64,000 nucleotides of DNA from Bactericera cockerelli. Taxonomy: Eukaryota > Arthropoda > Insecta > Hemiptera > Triozidae. The translations under genes were made by a program, and so were the position numbers. The notes under the pieces are model-generated. The model did not search any database. It saw only the letters and a list, made by a program, of their open reading frames with translations, and was not told where the DNA came from. The stretch spans positions 34,138,953-34,202,952 of the forward strand of contig CM044961.1 in assembly GCA_024516035.1 (NCBI GenBank). Direction: 5' to 3'. Shown here piece by piece: positions 9,870 through 19,329 of this stretch (position 1 is the first letter of the stretch; every line of letters starts with the position of its first letter).

Positions 9870-10465
9870 TATCGGAAGTAATACCCTATACGGAATTATT
9901 TTGTTTTCATTCACTCGTAATAGGTTCCATTCATCCATGTAGGCAGTACCACTAGGTAGGTAATACCTACAATACATACCTATGCATATAATGTACATAG
10001 GAACATTAGGCAGGTATTATATATACGCGGTGTGGAAAGAACTTGGCCTATACAAGAGATAGCGCAGCAAGGAAGGTTAAGGAACTCCAATAGCCCAGCA
10101 GTTATAGGTATACGTATTATGTAGGTAGTAAGTACATATATAACTATAATATACATGCAGACAGTCGAGTCTTGGGAAAATGAGACCTACCGGACATTGA
10201 ATGCTGACCGAACGAGCAACACAGCTAGAGAAGAGATCATTTTTTATTAATTTTGTATATAAAAGATGTTAAAAAATATTTTTTTTGTTGTTGTAAAAGG
10301 GTATTTTGTATAATTATGGAATTCATTAACTGATATCATGATTAGTGCTTCATCCACAAACTCATTCAAAGCTAAAATTGATGTTTTTTTCTCTATATAA
10401 AGCACCAATTGTATAACATAACCTCATAATTTTGTTCTGAGCTTTTTTTTTTCTTAAAAAAAGAT
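9870..10465. other. Unique-looking intergenic DNA
   Basis: Contains several TAGGTAGGTAAT-type words (about 9940-10140) and poly-T runs. No coding region, SINE head or splice structure seen. Confidence 0.5.
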
Positions 10466-10469
10466 GAGT

Positions 10470-10750
10470 GTTTCACAGACTTTTTTTTATTTCGTAGCCA
10501 TGAAACAGAAGCTACTGTAGACGCTTGTGGTCTGTGTTGTAGCCCGCCCATCCCGTAGTATGTCTCCCCTCTGATGGGCGAGAAGTGACACAATACTTCC
10601 CAATTAGATGCTGGGTCAATACGAGCGCACCGGAAGGTATCCCTTACAAACAATTGTAACTAAATTAAGAATTCAAATTTTTGTTGGCTCGGGGGATCGG
10701 GAACCTGCCGCATGGCAAGCGACTGCTTAACCACTGAGCTAATCGCATTC
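10470..10750 (-). mobile_element. SINE family E, just upstream of LDAH
   Basis: First copy of family E. On the - strand the tRNA-like head contains GCGATTAGCTCAGTGGTTAA, then CGCTTGCCATGCGG; the body has GGGATACCTTCCGGTGCGCT, TTGGGAAGTATTGTGTCACT, CTCGCCCATCAGAGGGGAGA and CATGGCTACGAAA. It ends about 170 bp before the LDAH start codon, so it may overlap the promoter or 5' UTR. Confidence 0.8.
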
Positions 10751-10917
10751 ATCATTATTTTGTTACAGACCACCAGCTGGCAAGAACCCAGAAATCTCGA
10801 ACTAGCTGAATCGTGAAAAATCGGGAAAGAACTGGCTCCTCCGACACTCTCGTATCGTCATAGATCGGCCAAAACCGACTAGCCCCGACGGATTCCGACC
10901 GGTTCCGATCGTACACG

Positions 10918-11122
10918 ATGAGCTTCGAAGACCATTGGGTCGAGGTCAACAAGGTTCCGACTCGGGTGTTGACTTGGGGAGCCGACCTCAACGACCTGAG
11001 TGGGGTCAAGGAGTTGGTCCTGTGCATACCTGGCAACCCTGGATTGACGGGATACTATGTGACGTTTCTGGAGTCGCTACATGCCCGCTCAGGGGTGCCG
11101 GCCTGGATGATAACTCACGCAG
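10918..11122 (+). CDS. LDAH: LDAH coding exon 1
   Basis: Starts at ATG with context CACGATGAGC and encodes MSFEDHWVEVN onward to the WMITHAG segment. It ends in phase 1 before GTAGTA. An out-of-frame ATG-free leader of at least 150 nt precedes it after the SINE E copy; no TATA box was identified. Confidence 0.9.
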
Positions 11123-14100
11123 GTAGTAATATGCGTGTAATAGTGTTTTTTTTTTTATTAATGTTCAATTGCAATGTGTTTCACTGCAATTACATGAACT
11201 CAATACTTAGCCTAGGGAGGATTAAAATTTTCTAAACCTAGTCTGTTGTTGCTTACATTCTTTCTGAAAGTTAAAGCACGCCTCCATGGCGTAACAGTTG
11301 TGACTGCTGTCCTTAGTCCAGAGATCCTCAGTTCGATTTCCGGTTGGGGCAGACTTTTCAAACATAAAATTCTGTTCCCTTCGAACACGTGAGGCTGACA
11401 TTTCCGGCTGTAGGGTCAAGGGGGGTATTTACGAACAGGGGGTAATTACGAACAGTGGTCATTGTACCTAAACAGGATAAGATATTTCGAATCTGGTGGT
11501 TGAATACTATTATTTTGAATTCTTTTTACAGGTTGAACACGAGTTTTCGATAGTATGAAAGTGAAGAAAAATGAAAGTGTAGAAAACGAAAAGAAATATA
11601 GGGGGAACAGTTTCAAAAAAGAAGAAAAAAATGAAGGTAGAAGAAGACAAATCTGAGATTGACAATGACCTAGAAACTATTGATAAGACCAAAATCTGTA
11701 AAAAAAAATTAAAAAAATATATAAAACACCTTTCAAAAGCTCTCATAATTAACTATTACTATTATTATGCTTTTATTACCAGCCTCCGTGGCGTAACAGT
11801 TGTGACTACTGCCCGTAGTCCAGAGATCCTTAGTTCGATTCCCGGTTGGAGCAGACTTTTCGCACAGAAAATTCTGTCCCCTCCGAACATGTGAGACTGG
11901 CGATTCCGGCCCCACCCAGGCTGGGTGAGGTTAATGTGGGTAGCTGGTACGATTCCCAGCGAATGGAGGGTGAAACCCCCATCCTGTCTACCTCAAGTCA
12001 GGATGTTAAAACCAAATAGAATCAATGGACATGAAAGGAGCCTAGACATTGGATCTGGGCGTCCATATAATCCTCTCACCATCGTGATTTAGGTATCTAT
12101 ACCTATCTCACGGACACGAAATTATTATTATTACTATTATTTGCAAGATAGAGATACCCTATTTGATAAGAGCTGACTACCTTCGTGGTTAGGATTCAAA
12201 CCACTATCCTGTGTGTCCATAAACTTTGCATATTGTCATACAGGTGGCTAAAGACACAAAGTACAATTTTGGTGTATTATTTGTACATAAAAAGCACATA
12301 TTACCATTAAAAAGTTCGTTTTTAATATTGTATAATGTGTTCGCATTTACCCCCGTCAGGCGGGGGTAAATGCGAACAGGCGGGGGTAAATAAGAACACC
12401 ACTAAACAGATACTACAGTATGCACAAAACTATTTATAATGCACCATTAGAATGCTAAATAAGTCCATATACCAAAAAAATCACAAGACATGGATTTTAC
12501 AAAAGCAACTCAGGGTTACAGATATGTTTATAAAATGTAGCTCAAAATCGTTCGTAATTACCCCCCTTGACCCTACCCAGGCTGGGTGAGATTATTTTGG
12601 GTAGCTAGTAGATTTTCATTGAATCGAAGGTAAAATCTCCGTCCTGACTATCTGACATCTAACTATTGAAGCTCTCAAGGTCAAGGTCAGTATTCACGAA
12701 CCATCAACCAACCACAGTCCTTGTCTCATTCGGATTTCAGGTCATGAGCTGCCGCCAGCCAATCACAGCCCTCGTCTCACATTGCCCCGCCTCTCCGACA
12801 AAACCAACCAATGCCTGTTCGACCTTCAAGGTCAAGTTCAGCACAAACTGGCCTTCGTGCTGCAGTACATTCCGTCCCATGTCAAAGTCACCCTTGTGGG
12901 CCACTCCATGGGCGCCCGTGTGATCGTGGATCTCCTGAGAGAGGCCCCTCAGATCGTCCCTAGTGTGGGCGGGGCCTACTTGCTGTTCCCGACCCTGGGA
13001 GAGGATCAGGGACACCCCCGCCGCAGGGTTCCTAGTGCCGCTCCTGACCTACTTCACCTCCGTGATCCTCTTCCTAGCTACGGTGAGGGCTCCAGAGGTC
13101 GCGGGTTCGAAACCCAGCCGGGACATGACAAGTTATCCTCCCATTTGGGATTTTTCAGTATCAGTATTAACAGAAAAGTGAGGAGTTGTATTAGATGTAC
13201 ATGAATATCAGAATAAACCCGGACAGCCATCAACTAACCTCTCTATTTTTTTCAGTATAAACAGAAAAGTGAGAAGTTGATTTTACCACTTAATAATACG
13301 TCTTGGGCTAACTGCTGGAATAATGGGACTTTATAGTCCAAATTTGGACTTGGAATTTTGTTATTGGTTCGAACTCTATATTTATAGGCATTATTGGCAA
13401 GGACTCCGCTAACTTGTGTTCTTAGTCGTTCCATCCCAAAAAGAGACTAATAAGGTTAGTTTGCGATTAGCTCAGCGGTTATGCGCTCGCTTGTCATGCG
13501 GAAGGTACCGGGTTCGATCCCCCGTGCCGACAAAAATTTGGTTACAATTCTTAATTTGGTTACAATTGTTTGTAAGGGATACCTTCCGGTGCGCTCGTGG
13601 TGACCCAGCATCTAAATGGGAAGTATTGTGTCACTTCTCGCCCAACAGAGGGGAGGCATACTAATACGGGATGGGCAGGCTACAACACAGACCACAAGGG
13701 TCTACAGTAGCTCCTGTTTCATGGCTACGAAACAAAAAAGGCTGTGAAACACTCATCAAAAAAAATAAAAAAAATTGGACTTGGAATTTTGTGAATGGTT
13801 CGTACTCTATATTTATAGGCATTATTGGCAAGGACTCCGCTAACTTCTGTTCTTAGTCGCTTCATCCCAAAAAGAGACTAATAAGGCTTTCGGAGTTGGT
13901 AACACCGTAGGTAATCCTATTTTATATATATTTTTTTTTACATGTACGGGGGTGGGGGGGGGGTTCCATTATACATATTTACTTAAAAACTATATTTAAA
14001 AAACTAATTATTAGGCCCTGAAGTATCTTTTTTACCCTCTGCTCCAGATATTCCAACTACTGCCCCGCCCTCTGCAACGATTTCTCGTGGGCGCCACTTT

Positions 14101-16722
14101 CTATCTTCAGCACTGCCGGGCGGCGGACAACCATTGTGTCCAAGGGACTGTGGGCCTCATCCACCCCACAGTACTGAGACATGTGTTCTTCCTGGCTCTG
14201 GACGAGATGGAGAGGATTAAGGAGTTGGATGTGAAGGTAAGACCCAGCCTGAGTAGGGACGGAATATTGTCCTCATCCACCCCACAGTACTGAGGCATGT
14301 GTTCTTCCTAGCTTCGGATGAGATGGAGAGGATTAAGGAGTTGGATGTGAAGGTAAGGCCCAGCCTGAGTAGGGACGGAATATTGTGTCCTCATCCACCC
14401 CACAGTACTGAGGCATGTGTTCTTTCTAGCTCTGGATGAGATGGAGAGGATTAAGGAGTTGGATGTGAAGGTAAGACCCAGCCTGAGTAGGGACGGAATA
14501 TTGTCCTCATCCATCCCACAGTACTGAGGCATGTGTTCTTCCTTGCTCTGGACGAGATGGAGAGGATTAAGGAGTTGGATGTGAAGGTAAGACCCGGCCT
14601 GAGTAGGGACGGAATATTGTCCTCATCCATCCCACAGTACTGAGGCATGTGTTCTTCCTTGCTCTGGACGAGATGGAGAGGATTCAGGAGTTGGATGTGG
14701 AGGTAAGACCCGGCCTGAGTAGGGACGGAATATTGTCCTCATCCACCCCACAGTACTGAGGCATGTGTTCTTCCTAGCTCTGGACGAGATGGAGAGGATT
14801 AATGAGTTGGATGTGAAGGTAAGACCCAGCCTGAGTAGGGATGGAATACAGTCAAGTAACTCTCTGATGGTAGGCCCTATACAGACTAAGTGAGCTTAAT
14901 GTGGGTAGCTTGTACGATTCCCAGCGAATGGAGGGTAATACCCCCGTCCTAATCCAGGACGTTCAATCAAATAGAATCGTTGGCGTTAGGAAGGGCATCC
15001 AGCCGTAAAAAATGTGCCAAAAGCAACCAACCAACCTCAACCATGAGGTTGAACAACGTCGACTCTGCTCAAGCGGGATAAGACATAGTAAAAGAAGATC
15101 TAATTTTTGTACAATATTTACTATCCGTATCTAATTTTTGTAGAATATTTACTATCTGTAGTATCTGTATCTAATTTTTGTAGAATATTTACTATCTGTA
15201 TCTAATATTTGTAGAATAGGTACTATCCATAACAATAATGAATTCAGTTAAAGTAACTCTCTCGTGGTACCTATAAAATAAGTTTGTAACTTTACAAAAG
15301 AGTTTTTTCTCTGCCATCGAGATCGAAGTTTTAAAAGTGTACGCGCTCGAAATAATTTAACCTCTGGTAGTCCCTCTGAGGTTTTGAGAAGGTTCGGGGG
15401 GGGGGGGGGGATCATGTCATTTTATATGAGACCCTGTGTCGACGGCACCTTGAATGCACCAATACTAGCTCTGTCACTGGAGTTAAGCAACGCCCAGGGA
15501 GGTTAGGACTTGCAAAGGTGACCATTCAAATTCAAACCCGTGTGATGCTGGCTATTCCCGGCCCCACTCATGCTGGGTGGCTGATTGTTAAGTCTCTTCT
15601 GTAAATAATTATCATTTAAAAAATAGTTTTCCCGGCCCCACTCAGGCTGGATGAGGATAATTTGTTTAGCTGGTTTGTGAGTTTCCAGCGAATGGAGAGT
15701 AAACAGTTACTTGAACATTTTTAGGAAACAATATAGCTGATAAAGTAAATATATTTTTGTTGTTGTCAAAATGAATTATACATATGTGATTTTTATTTTA
15801 TTTCCATATTATTGTTTTTTTTTTAAGTTTAAAAGTTATCATATTTGTGTTAATCACTTTCGTGATATCACAACTACTCAAACTCGCTTTACAAATTCTA
15901 CGCTGAAACCGGGGGACTTGAACCACCGACCTCCAGGTTAGAAGTCCGTCACCTTATCAATCAAGCCACTGAGGTCGGTCCCACCGGTGGGTTTCATGGT
16001 GTTTTACTGATGTTCCGTGAAATCACCGGTGGGTTTCATCCAGATTTTTCATACTATTTCATATTTTAATATTATTGTAATAAATGGGAATACATCCCAT
16101 CAGTTCTTGTTAACACTTTGAGCCCATGAATACCATATATGACTCTCAGCTGACATTTCATAAAGGACATATATGAGTGCCATATAATTATGACCCTCAC
16201 CCGAAATTTGACTGTAGACATGAGTACTCTATATGGTGTTCACGACCTTCCTTTACTTTGAAGACATGAGTACTCTCTATGGTATTCGTTTCTATGTGTT
16301 TCTCATAGGGAATAGGTTCTAGTGGTCCTTGGGAACAATGTATGAGTGTTGGGTTCTGAAATTTGTGGTCCCTCGTGCTCACTCGCTGATCCCAGCTCCG
16401 GGACTCAAAGTGGTAAGGGTAAATTGTAACTTGAACATTTTCCACTCTCACTTGAGCCTCCCACTTCCCACCTGTCCCACAGACCCTGGATCAGCACGCG
16501 GCCAAGCTTCGCCTCTACTTCGGAGCCTCGGACGACTGGTGTCCCACGGCTTTCTATTACAATCTGAAGGACAAGTGCCCGACTGTTCGGTCCTACCTGT
16601 GCCGGGAGAACATCAAGCATGCGTTCGTGCTGTACGACGCCGAAACGATGGCGGAAAAAGTGGCCGCTTGGATGGAAGAGGATCGGGTGCCTTCGGATAG
16701 CGAGATCATGAGCCCGACTTGA
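10918..16722 (+). CDS. LDAH: Lipid droplet-associated hydrolase (LDAH family), four exons, one apparent frameshift
   Basis: Serine hydrolase of the LDAH/CG9186 family, which acts at lipid droplets on neutral lipid or sterol ester (substrate debated). Coding exons 10918-11122, 12741-13082, 14048-14236 and 16483-16722 all have GT/AG borders and compatible phases. The product would be about 324 aa, against 325 for human LDAH. Visible landmarks: oxyanion-side motif VLCIPGNPGLTGYY (about 52-65), nucleophile elbow GHSMG with Ser124, FPTLERI-like segment after the elbow, acid Asp262 in YFGASDDWCP, and His291 in NIKHAFV, so the triad is complete. One extra G in a GGG run at 12997-12999 breaks the frame inside exon 2; both sides fit the family, so this is an indel, not a new start. 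The exons are GC-rich. Convergent with osa. The first AATAAA lies in a repeat 208 nt after the stop. Confidence 0.9.
11413..12573. mobile_element. TIR DNA transposon with TA target site
   Basis: Inverted termini GGGTCAAGGGGGGTA and TACCCCCCTTGACCC, each extended by TTACGAAC-type sequence, bound by TA on both sides (11411-11412, 12574-12575). TA duplications suggest the Tc1/mariner group, but no transposase is recognisable; a K/E-rich frame at 11631-11740 has no identifiable domain. An inner palindrome GTTCGCATTTACCCCCG with its complement lies at 12350-12378. Confidence 0.75.
11781..12141 (+). mobile_element. SINE family F nested in the TIR element
   Basis: Full copy: CCTCCGTGGCGTAACAGTTG, CAGAGATCCTTAGTTCGATT, AGGCTGGGTGAGGTTAATG, GGTACGATTCCCAGCGAATG, CCTCAAGTCAGGATGTTAAA and a tail with TCTCACGGACACGAAATTAT then (TTA)n. 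Best reference for the F consensus in this window. Confidence 0.85.
12741..13082 (+). CDS. LDAH: LDAH coding exon 2 (nucleophile Ser; frameshift)
   Basis: Begins GTCATGAGC after the acceptor and completes a Gly codon with the last base of exon 1. Encodes GHELPPANHSPRL, the QGQVQHKLAF helix and VTLVGHSMGAR with the nucleophile. The frame changes at the GGG run 12997-12999; downstream ERIRDTPAAGFLVPLLTYF is in the shifted frame. The exon is 342 nt, one more than the 341 needed, which agrees with a single inserted base. The donor is CG|GTGAGG. Confidence 0.85.
13083..13345 (+). mobile_element. SINE family D remnants at the exon 2 donor
   Basis: CCAGAGGTCGCGGGTTCGAA and AAGTTATCCTCCCATTTGGG (13091-13160) lie only a few bases after the donor; the 3' half (AATAATACGTCTTGGGCTAA, CTGGAATAATGGGA) resumes at about 13285 after an AGTATAAACAGAAAAGTGAG segment that is itself duplicated (about 13160 and 13254). 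Confidence 0.7.
13455..13760 (+). mobile_element. SINE family E
   Basis: Head GCGATTAGCTCAGCGGTTAT and GCTTGTCATGCGGAAGG, B box GGGTTCGATCCCC, body through CACTTCTCGCCCAACAGAG and TCATGGCTACGAAACAAAAA. It sits inside a duplicated host segment: GGCATTATTGGCAAGGACTC is found at about 13387 and again at 13818, on either side of the SINE. Confidence 0.8.
14048..14236 (+). CDS. LDAH: LDAH coding exon 3
   Basis: 189 nt, phase 0 at both ends. Encodes IFQLLPRPLQRFLVG, then LIHPTVLRHVFFLALDEM and ERIKELDVK. Acceptor CTCCAG, donor AAG|GTAAGA. The last 80 nt or so of this exon plus the start of intron 3 are tandemly repeated downstream. Confidence 0.85.
14160..14865 (+). repeat. Six-fold 116-bp tandem repeat spanning the exon 3 donor
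   Basis: Unit: the 3' end of LDAH exon 3 plus GTAAGACCCAGCCTGAGTAG and GGACGGAATATTGTCCTCAT. The GTGAAGGTAAG junction recurs at 14231, 14347, 14465, 14581, 14697 (as GTGGAG) and 14813, so the spacing is 116 or 118 bp. Copies are about 95% alike. Every copy keeps a strong donor and an acceptor-like CACCCCACAG. Confidence 0.95.
14868..15080 (+). mobile_element. SINE F body fragment
   Basis: Contains GGTACG-like CTTGTACGATTCCCAGCGAA, TGGAGGGTAATACCCCCGTC and a tail not seen in the other copies (CCATGAGGTTGAACAACGTC). The tRNA-like head is missing. Confidence 0.6.
15098..15230. repeat. Tandem repeat of a 32-44 bp AT-rich unit
   Basis: TATCTAATTTTTGTAGAATA followed by TTTACTATC is present four times with small changes. 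Intron 3 of LDAH. Confidence 0.8.
15440..15715 (+). mobile_element. SINE family G (5S rRNA-like head), rearranged
   Basis: Head with GGAGTTAAGCAACGCCCAGG and GAGGTTAGGACTT resembles the 5S rRNA internal promoter region. It is followed by two copies of the GGCCCCACTCA-GCTGG body segment and GTTTGTGAGTTTCCAGCGAA. A G-run precedes it at about 15398-15411. Confidence 0.6.
15836..15978 (-). mobile_element. SINE family A
   Basis: Tail side TATCATATTTGTGTTAATCA, B box GACTTGAACCACCGACCTCC, head side CAAGCCACTGAGGTCGG. Just right of it ACCGGTGGGTTTCAT occurs twice (about 15983 and 16025), a word seen again near 45645 and 45700. Confidence 0.8.
16483..16722 (+). CDS. LDAH: LDAH terminal coding exon
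   Basis: Acceptor CCTGTCCCACAG. Encodes TLDQHAAKLRLYFGASDDW with the acid residue, then CRENIKHAFVLYD with the catalytic His, and ends IMSPT with TGA at 16720-16722. Phase 0 entry agrees with exon 3. Confidence 0.9.
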   Translation, partial: TLDQHAAKLRLYFGASDDWCPTAFYYNLKDKCPTVRSYLCRENIKHAFVLYDAETMAEKVAAWMEEDRVPSDSEIMSPT

Positions 16723-16767
16723 GCCGAATACTCTTGAGCTGTATTTTTCTTTCTAACCAAAAAAAAT

Positions 16768-17398
16768 CTGGTGTAAACATCACACGACTTTCCTTATCCC
16801 CCAAAAAGGAGTCGAATTCCGCCACTGGTGACTCAACGGTAACAGATAACTAAAAACCAATGCCAAATTCGTAATCAGAACTTTAAAATCATTGAATTTG
16901 ATATGTCACAACCCCCATCTAGGATGAATAATAAAAAAGTTAGTCAAAGCGGGTCTCCCCAAAATACCGGTAAATTTGAGCCAAGGTCCGAAAAGTTCAA
17001 GATATCAAAAAATGATAAGAATAAACCCCTATTTTTTTTTAATCTAATAAAATGTTGTTCTTCAATTTTTTTTTTTGTATCTTTAACCAATTCAAAGAAG
17101 CGGCGGTTGCGGCTAATATTTGCGGCCCTGCGGCCGCGGGATGCGGCCGATTTTAACCAAAAGTTTCGTGGTTCGTCTGGTGTATAAAATTAATTTGTGC
17201 ACCAAATTTCAAGTCTCGAGCTCTTACCGTTCTCGAGATATCCTGTTCACAGACACACACACAGACGCACGGACCAATGGCTGAAAAAGACTTTTTTGGT
17301 ATCCTGAGGCTATGATTCGTCCAAAATGTGAAAAACTGGGTAGGTCAAATTTTCGTCGAATACAATACTTTCCTTTTTATAGGATAAGGAAAGTAAAA
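16768..17398 (+). mobile_element. Interspersed repeat R1, near full length
   Basis: Second near-complete copy: CTGGTGTAAACATCACACG at the left, GCGGCCCTGCGGCCGCGG inside, GGATAAGGAAAGT at the right. It begins only 45 nt after the LDAH stop codon, so the LDAH 3' UTR must run into it. Confidence 0.7.
16930..16935 (+). promoter_or_regulatory. Candidate LDAH poly(A) signal inside a repeat
   Basis: First AATAAA after the LDAH stop, inside R1; a second lies at 17020-17025. No AATAAA or ATTAAA occurs in the 45 nt between the stop and R1. Whether either is used is unknown. Confidence 0.4.
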
Positions 17399-17399
17399 A

Positions 17400-17660
17400 A
17401 TTCCAGGTTAGGTTTCTTCCAAATATTTCTATTTTATTCCAAGGTCAACTTCAACACATTCGTGAAAGAAAAATGCGTTTCGGTACTTTTAAAGATAAAC
17501 AATGGACTTAACCTAGAAAAGAACTGGAAGCAAGAATTTTCTACTTCCATTTTGGTTAACTTTGGAAGTAGAAATTTTTCTTCTTCATTTTATTCCCGTT
17601 TGGTTAACTTTGGTTAGGAAGAAAAATACGGCATTGTACATGGTCCGTCATAAAAAGATA
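17400..17660. other. Intergenic sequence, no gene seen
   Basis: Duplicated words GGTTAACTTTGG and TTTTCTTCTTCATTTTA-like segments around 17530-17610. No coding homology recognised. Confidence 0.4.
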
Positions 17661-17662
17661 AC

Positions 17663-17885
17663 ATTCAGATAGCTCAGTGGTGTAAGGTACTCGCTTGTCA
17701 TACGGAAGGTCGATCCCCGCAGGGCTGATAAAAAAAAATTGGTTTTAAAATTTGGTTACAGTTCTTTGTGAGGGATATTTTCTGATGCATTTGTGTTGAC
17801 TCAAGCACCTAAATAGGAAGTATTGTGCTTTAAGCATTAACCTCGCCTGATGGTTATATTCCACTAAAGAGTGTTATTATTATTA
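17663..17885 (+). mobile_element. SINE E joined to a SINE C 3' end
   Basis: Diverged E head (CAGATAGCTCAGTGGTGTAA, CGCTTGTCATACGGAAGG) and body to AATAGGAAGTATTGTG, then a switch at about 17828 to the C tail (AGCATTAACCTCGCCTGATG, TTCCACTAAAGAGTGTTATT). Confidence 0.65.
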
Positions 17886-18133
17886 ACGTTTAACATTGTT
17901 TAACTTCCCCAGCGAGACACAAACTACAGTTCCTAAAAAACATAGAACTTTACACAAAAATATTAAAAGCTTTCTGAATAATTTCTTTCATGGCGTTCTC
18001 CCAAAAAAAACCATTTTACTCAATTTATGAAAAAGTATTATGTCCTTATCTAATTTATAAAAAAGTATTATGTACTGCTCTTATCACTTATATTAAATAC
18101 CTTTTATTGCATTAATTACCTGTTCAGTGTCCT

Positions 18134-18210
18134 ACCGACCTCAGTATAGCTTGGTCGATAAGGCGACGGACTTGTAACCTGGAGGTCGGTGGTTCAAGTC
18201 CCAGTTAAAA
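18134..18210 (+). mobile_element. SINE family A, head only
   Basis: GACCTCAGTATAGCTTGGTC through the B box GGTTCAAGTCCCAG, then an A-run. It is followed within 20 bp by a second A copy in the opposite direction. Confidence 0.75.
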
Positions 18211-18228
18211 AAAAACTTAAAATCACTC

Positions 18229-18372
18229 ACTTATCACTCTTGTGTTATTCACTTTCATGATATCACAACTATTCAAACTCGCTTTACTTAATCTACACTG
18301 AATCCGGTACTCGAACCACCGACCTCCAGGTTACAAGTCCGCCGCCTTATCCATCAAGCTACTGAGGTCGAT
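18229..18372 (-). mobile_element. SINE family A
   Basis: Tail TCACTCTTGTGTTATTCACT, B box ACTCGAACCACCGACCTCC, head CATCAAGCTACTGAGGTCG. It forms an inverted pair with the head-only copy at 18134. Confidence 0.8.
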
Positions 18373-18589
18373 ATGAAGCTTCAGTTTCGAAAATAAAGGC
18401 ATTTCAAAATGGTTCATGATCATTACGGACCCTGTAGGTATTATGAACTTATTTTGTTTTCGTAAGTTTTAATTTTGTAAATACCTCGATTTCTTCTCAC
18501 TTTTTTGTACTTTTATTTAAAAAAAATAATAATATTCGCAAAAAATATACGTTTGTAGTTATTTTTCGTGGCAGGGTTACTAAGTTACT

Positions 18590-18682
18590 TAGGGTAATTT
18601 CCACCTCGCTGGACGTTGCTTAACTTCAGTGGTCCTCCGAGAACCGGTGCATTCAACGCGCCATCGACGCTGGCTATTAGTC
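18590..18682 (-). mobile_element. SINE family G, 5S-like head
   Basis: On the - strand: GCCAGCGTCGATGGCGCG, ACCGGTTCTCGGAGGACCAC and AAGTTAAGCAACGTCCAGCG, the last being the 5S rRNA-like box region. The body is missing. Confidence 0.7.
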
Positions 18683-19030
18683 TAAGATTACTACTAAACT
18701 GTACAACAATTTACACACTATTGGGAAAATCCAAAAAGTCTTACCTTAAATGAAATAATCCTAGGAATCTCCCGTGTCAATGTGTAAAATCCAACTCAGT
18801 CACTCACTCAGTATTGACCAAACCAAAATCACCACATGTATCACTATTAATGTTGTCCCAACTTCAAAAAATATTCGCAACCAGAGAATTACACTTGAAC
18901 AATATAATTCAAAATCACTGAAACAATTTAAAATTCCATCACTTTCTTTCTATTGAATGAGGAAAGTAAAAAAAAACGAACACAATACTTCCAATTTCTA
19001 ATATTAGCAATTTATCAAAAGTAATACAAA
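18683..19030. other. Intergenic sequence with a J repeat piece
   Basis: Mostly unique. GAATGAGGAAAGTAAAAAA at 18955 looks like an R1 end and AACACAATACTTCCAATTTC at 18979 belongs to repeat J. Confidence 0.4.
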
Positions 19031-19039
19031 CTACCTACT

Positions 19040-19215
19040 ATACTTTATTACTAGCTTCGATGAAGAAATTATCCATCGGATGAAAAAAAAAAAAAAAAAA
19101 ACAGAAAAAATCTATGAAAAAAACCTTTCTATCGTAGATACGATGAAGAAATTATTCATCGGATGAAAAAAACAGAAAAACTCTATGTAAAACCTATCTA
19201 TCGTAGCTACGATGT
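19040..19215. repeat. Two-copy tandem repeat (CGATGAAGAAATTATYCATC)
   Basis: A unit with CGATGAAGAAATTATCCATC, GGATGAAAAAA, CAGAAAAA and CTATCGTAG occurs twice about 85 bp apart, with a long A-run in the first copy. Confidence 0.7.
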
Positions 19216-19329
19216 ACCCTAACTTTTCAGTCGTAGGTAAACGTAGTTCTAATCGTTATCGGAAAAACTCATCACCAAAAACAATCACGAGATCTACCAC
19301 AGTAACGTGCTCACAATAATTCAAAATCA

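Larger units (their letters stand above)
11272..12660 (+). mobile_element. SINE family F, split by a DNA transposon
   Basis: First F copy: head CTCCATGGCGTAACAGTTGT, B-box-like CAGTTCGATTTCCGG, then GGGGCAGACTTTTC (11272-11410). The body resumes at 12576 with CCCAGGCTGGGTGAG, GGTAGCTAGTAG and CCGTCCTGACTATC. The gap is exactly the TIR element at 11413-12573. Confidence 0.8.
11123..12740 (+). other. LDAH intron 1
   Basis: Donor GTAGTA, acceptor CATTCGGATTTCAG. Almost the whole intron is transposon: a SINE F split by a TA-flanked DNA element that itself carries a second SINE F. Confidence 0.85.
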
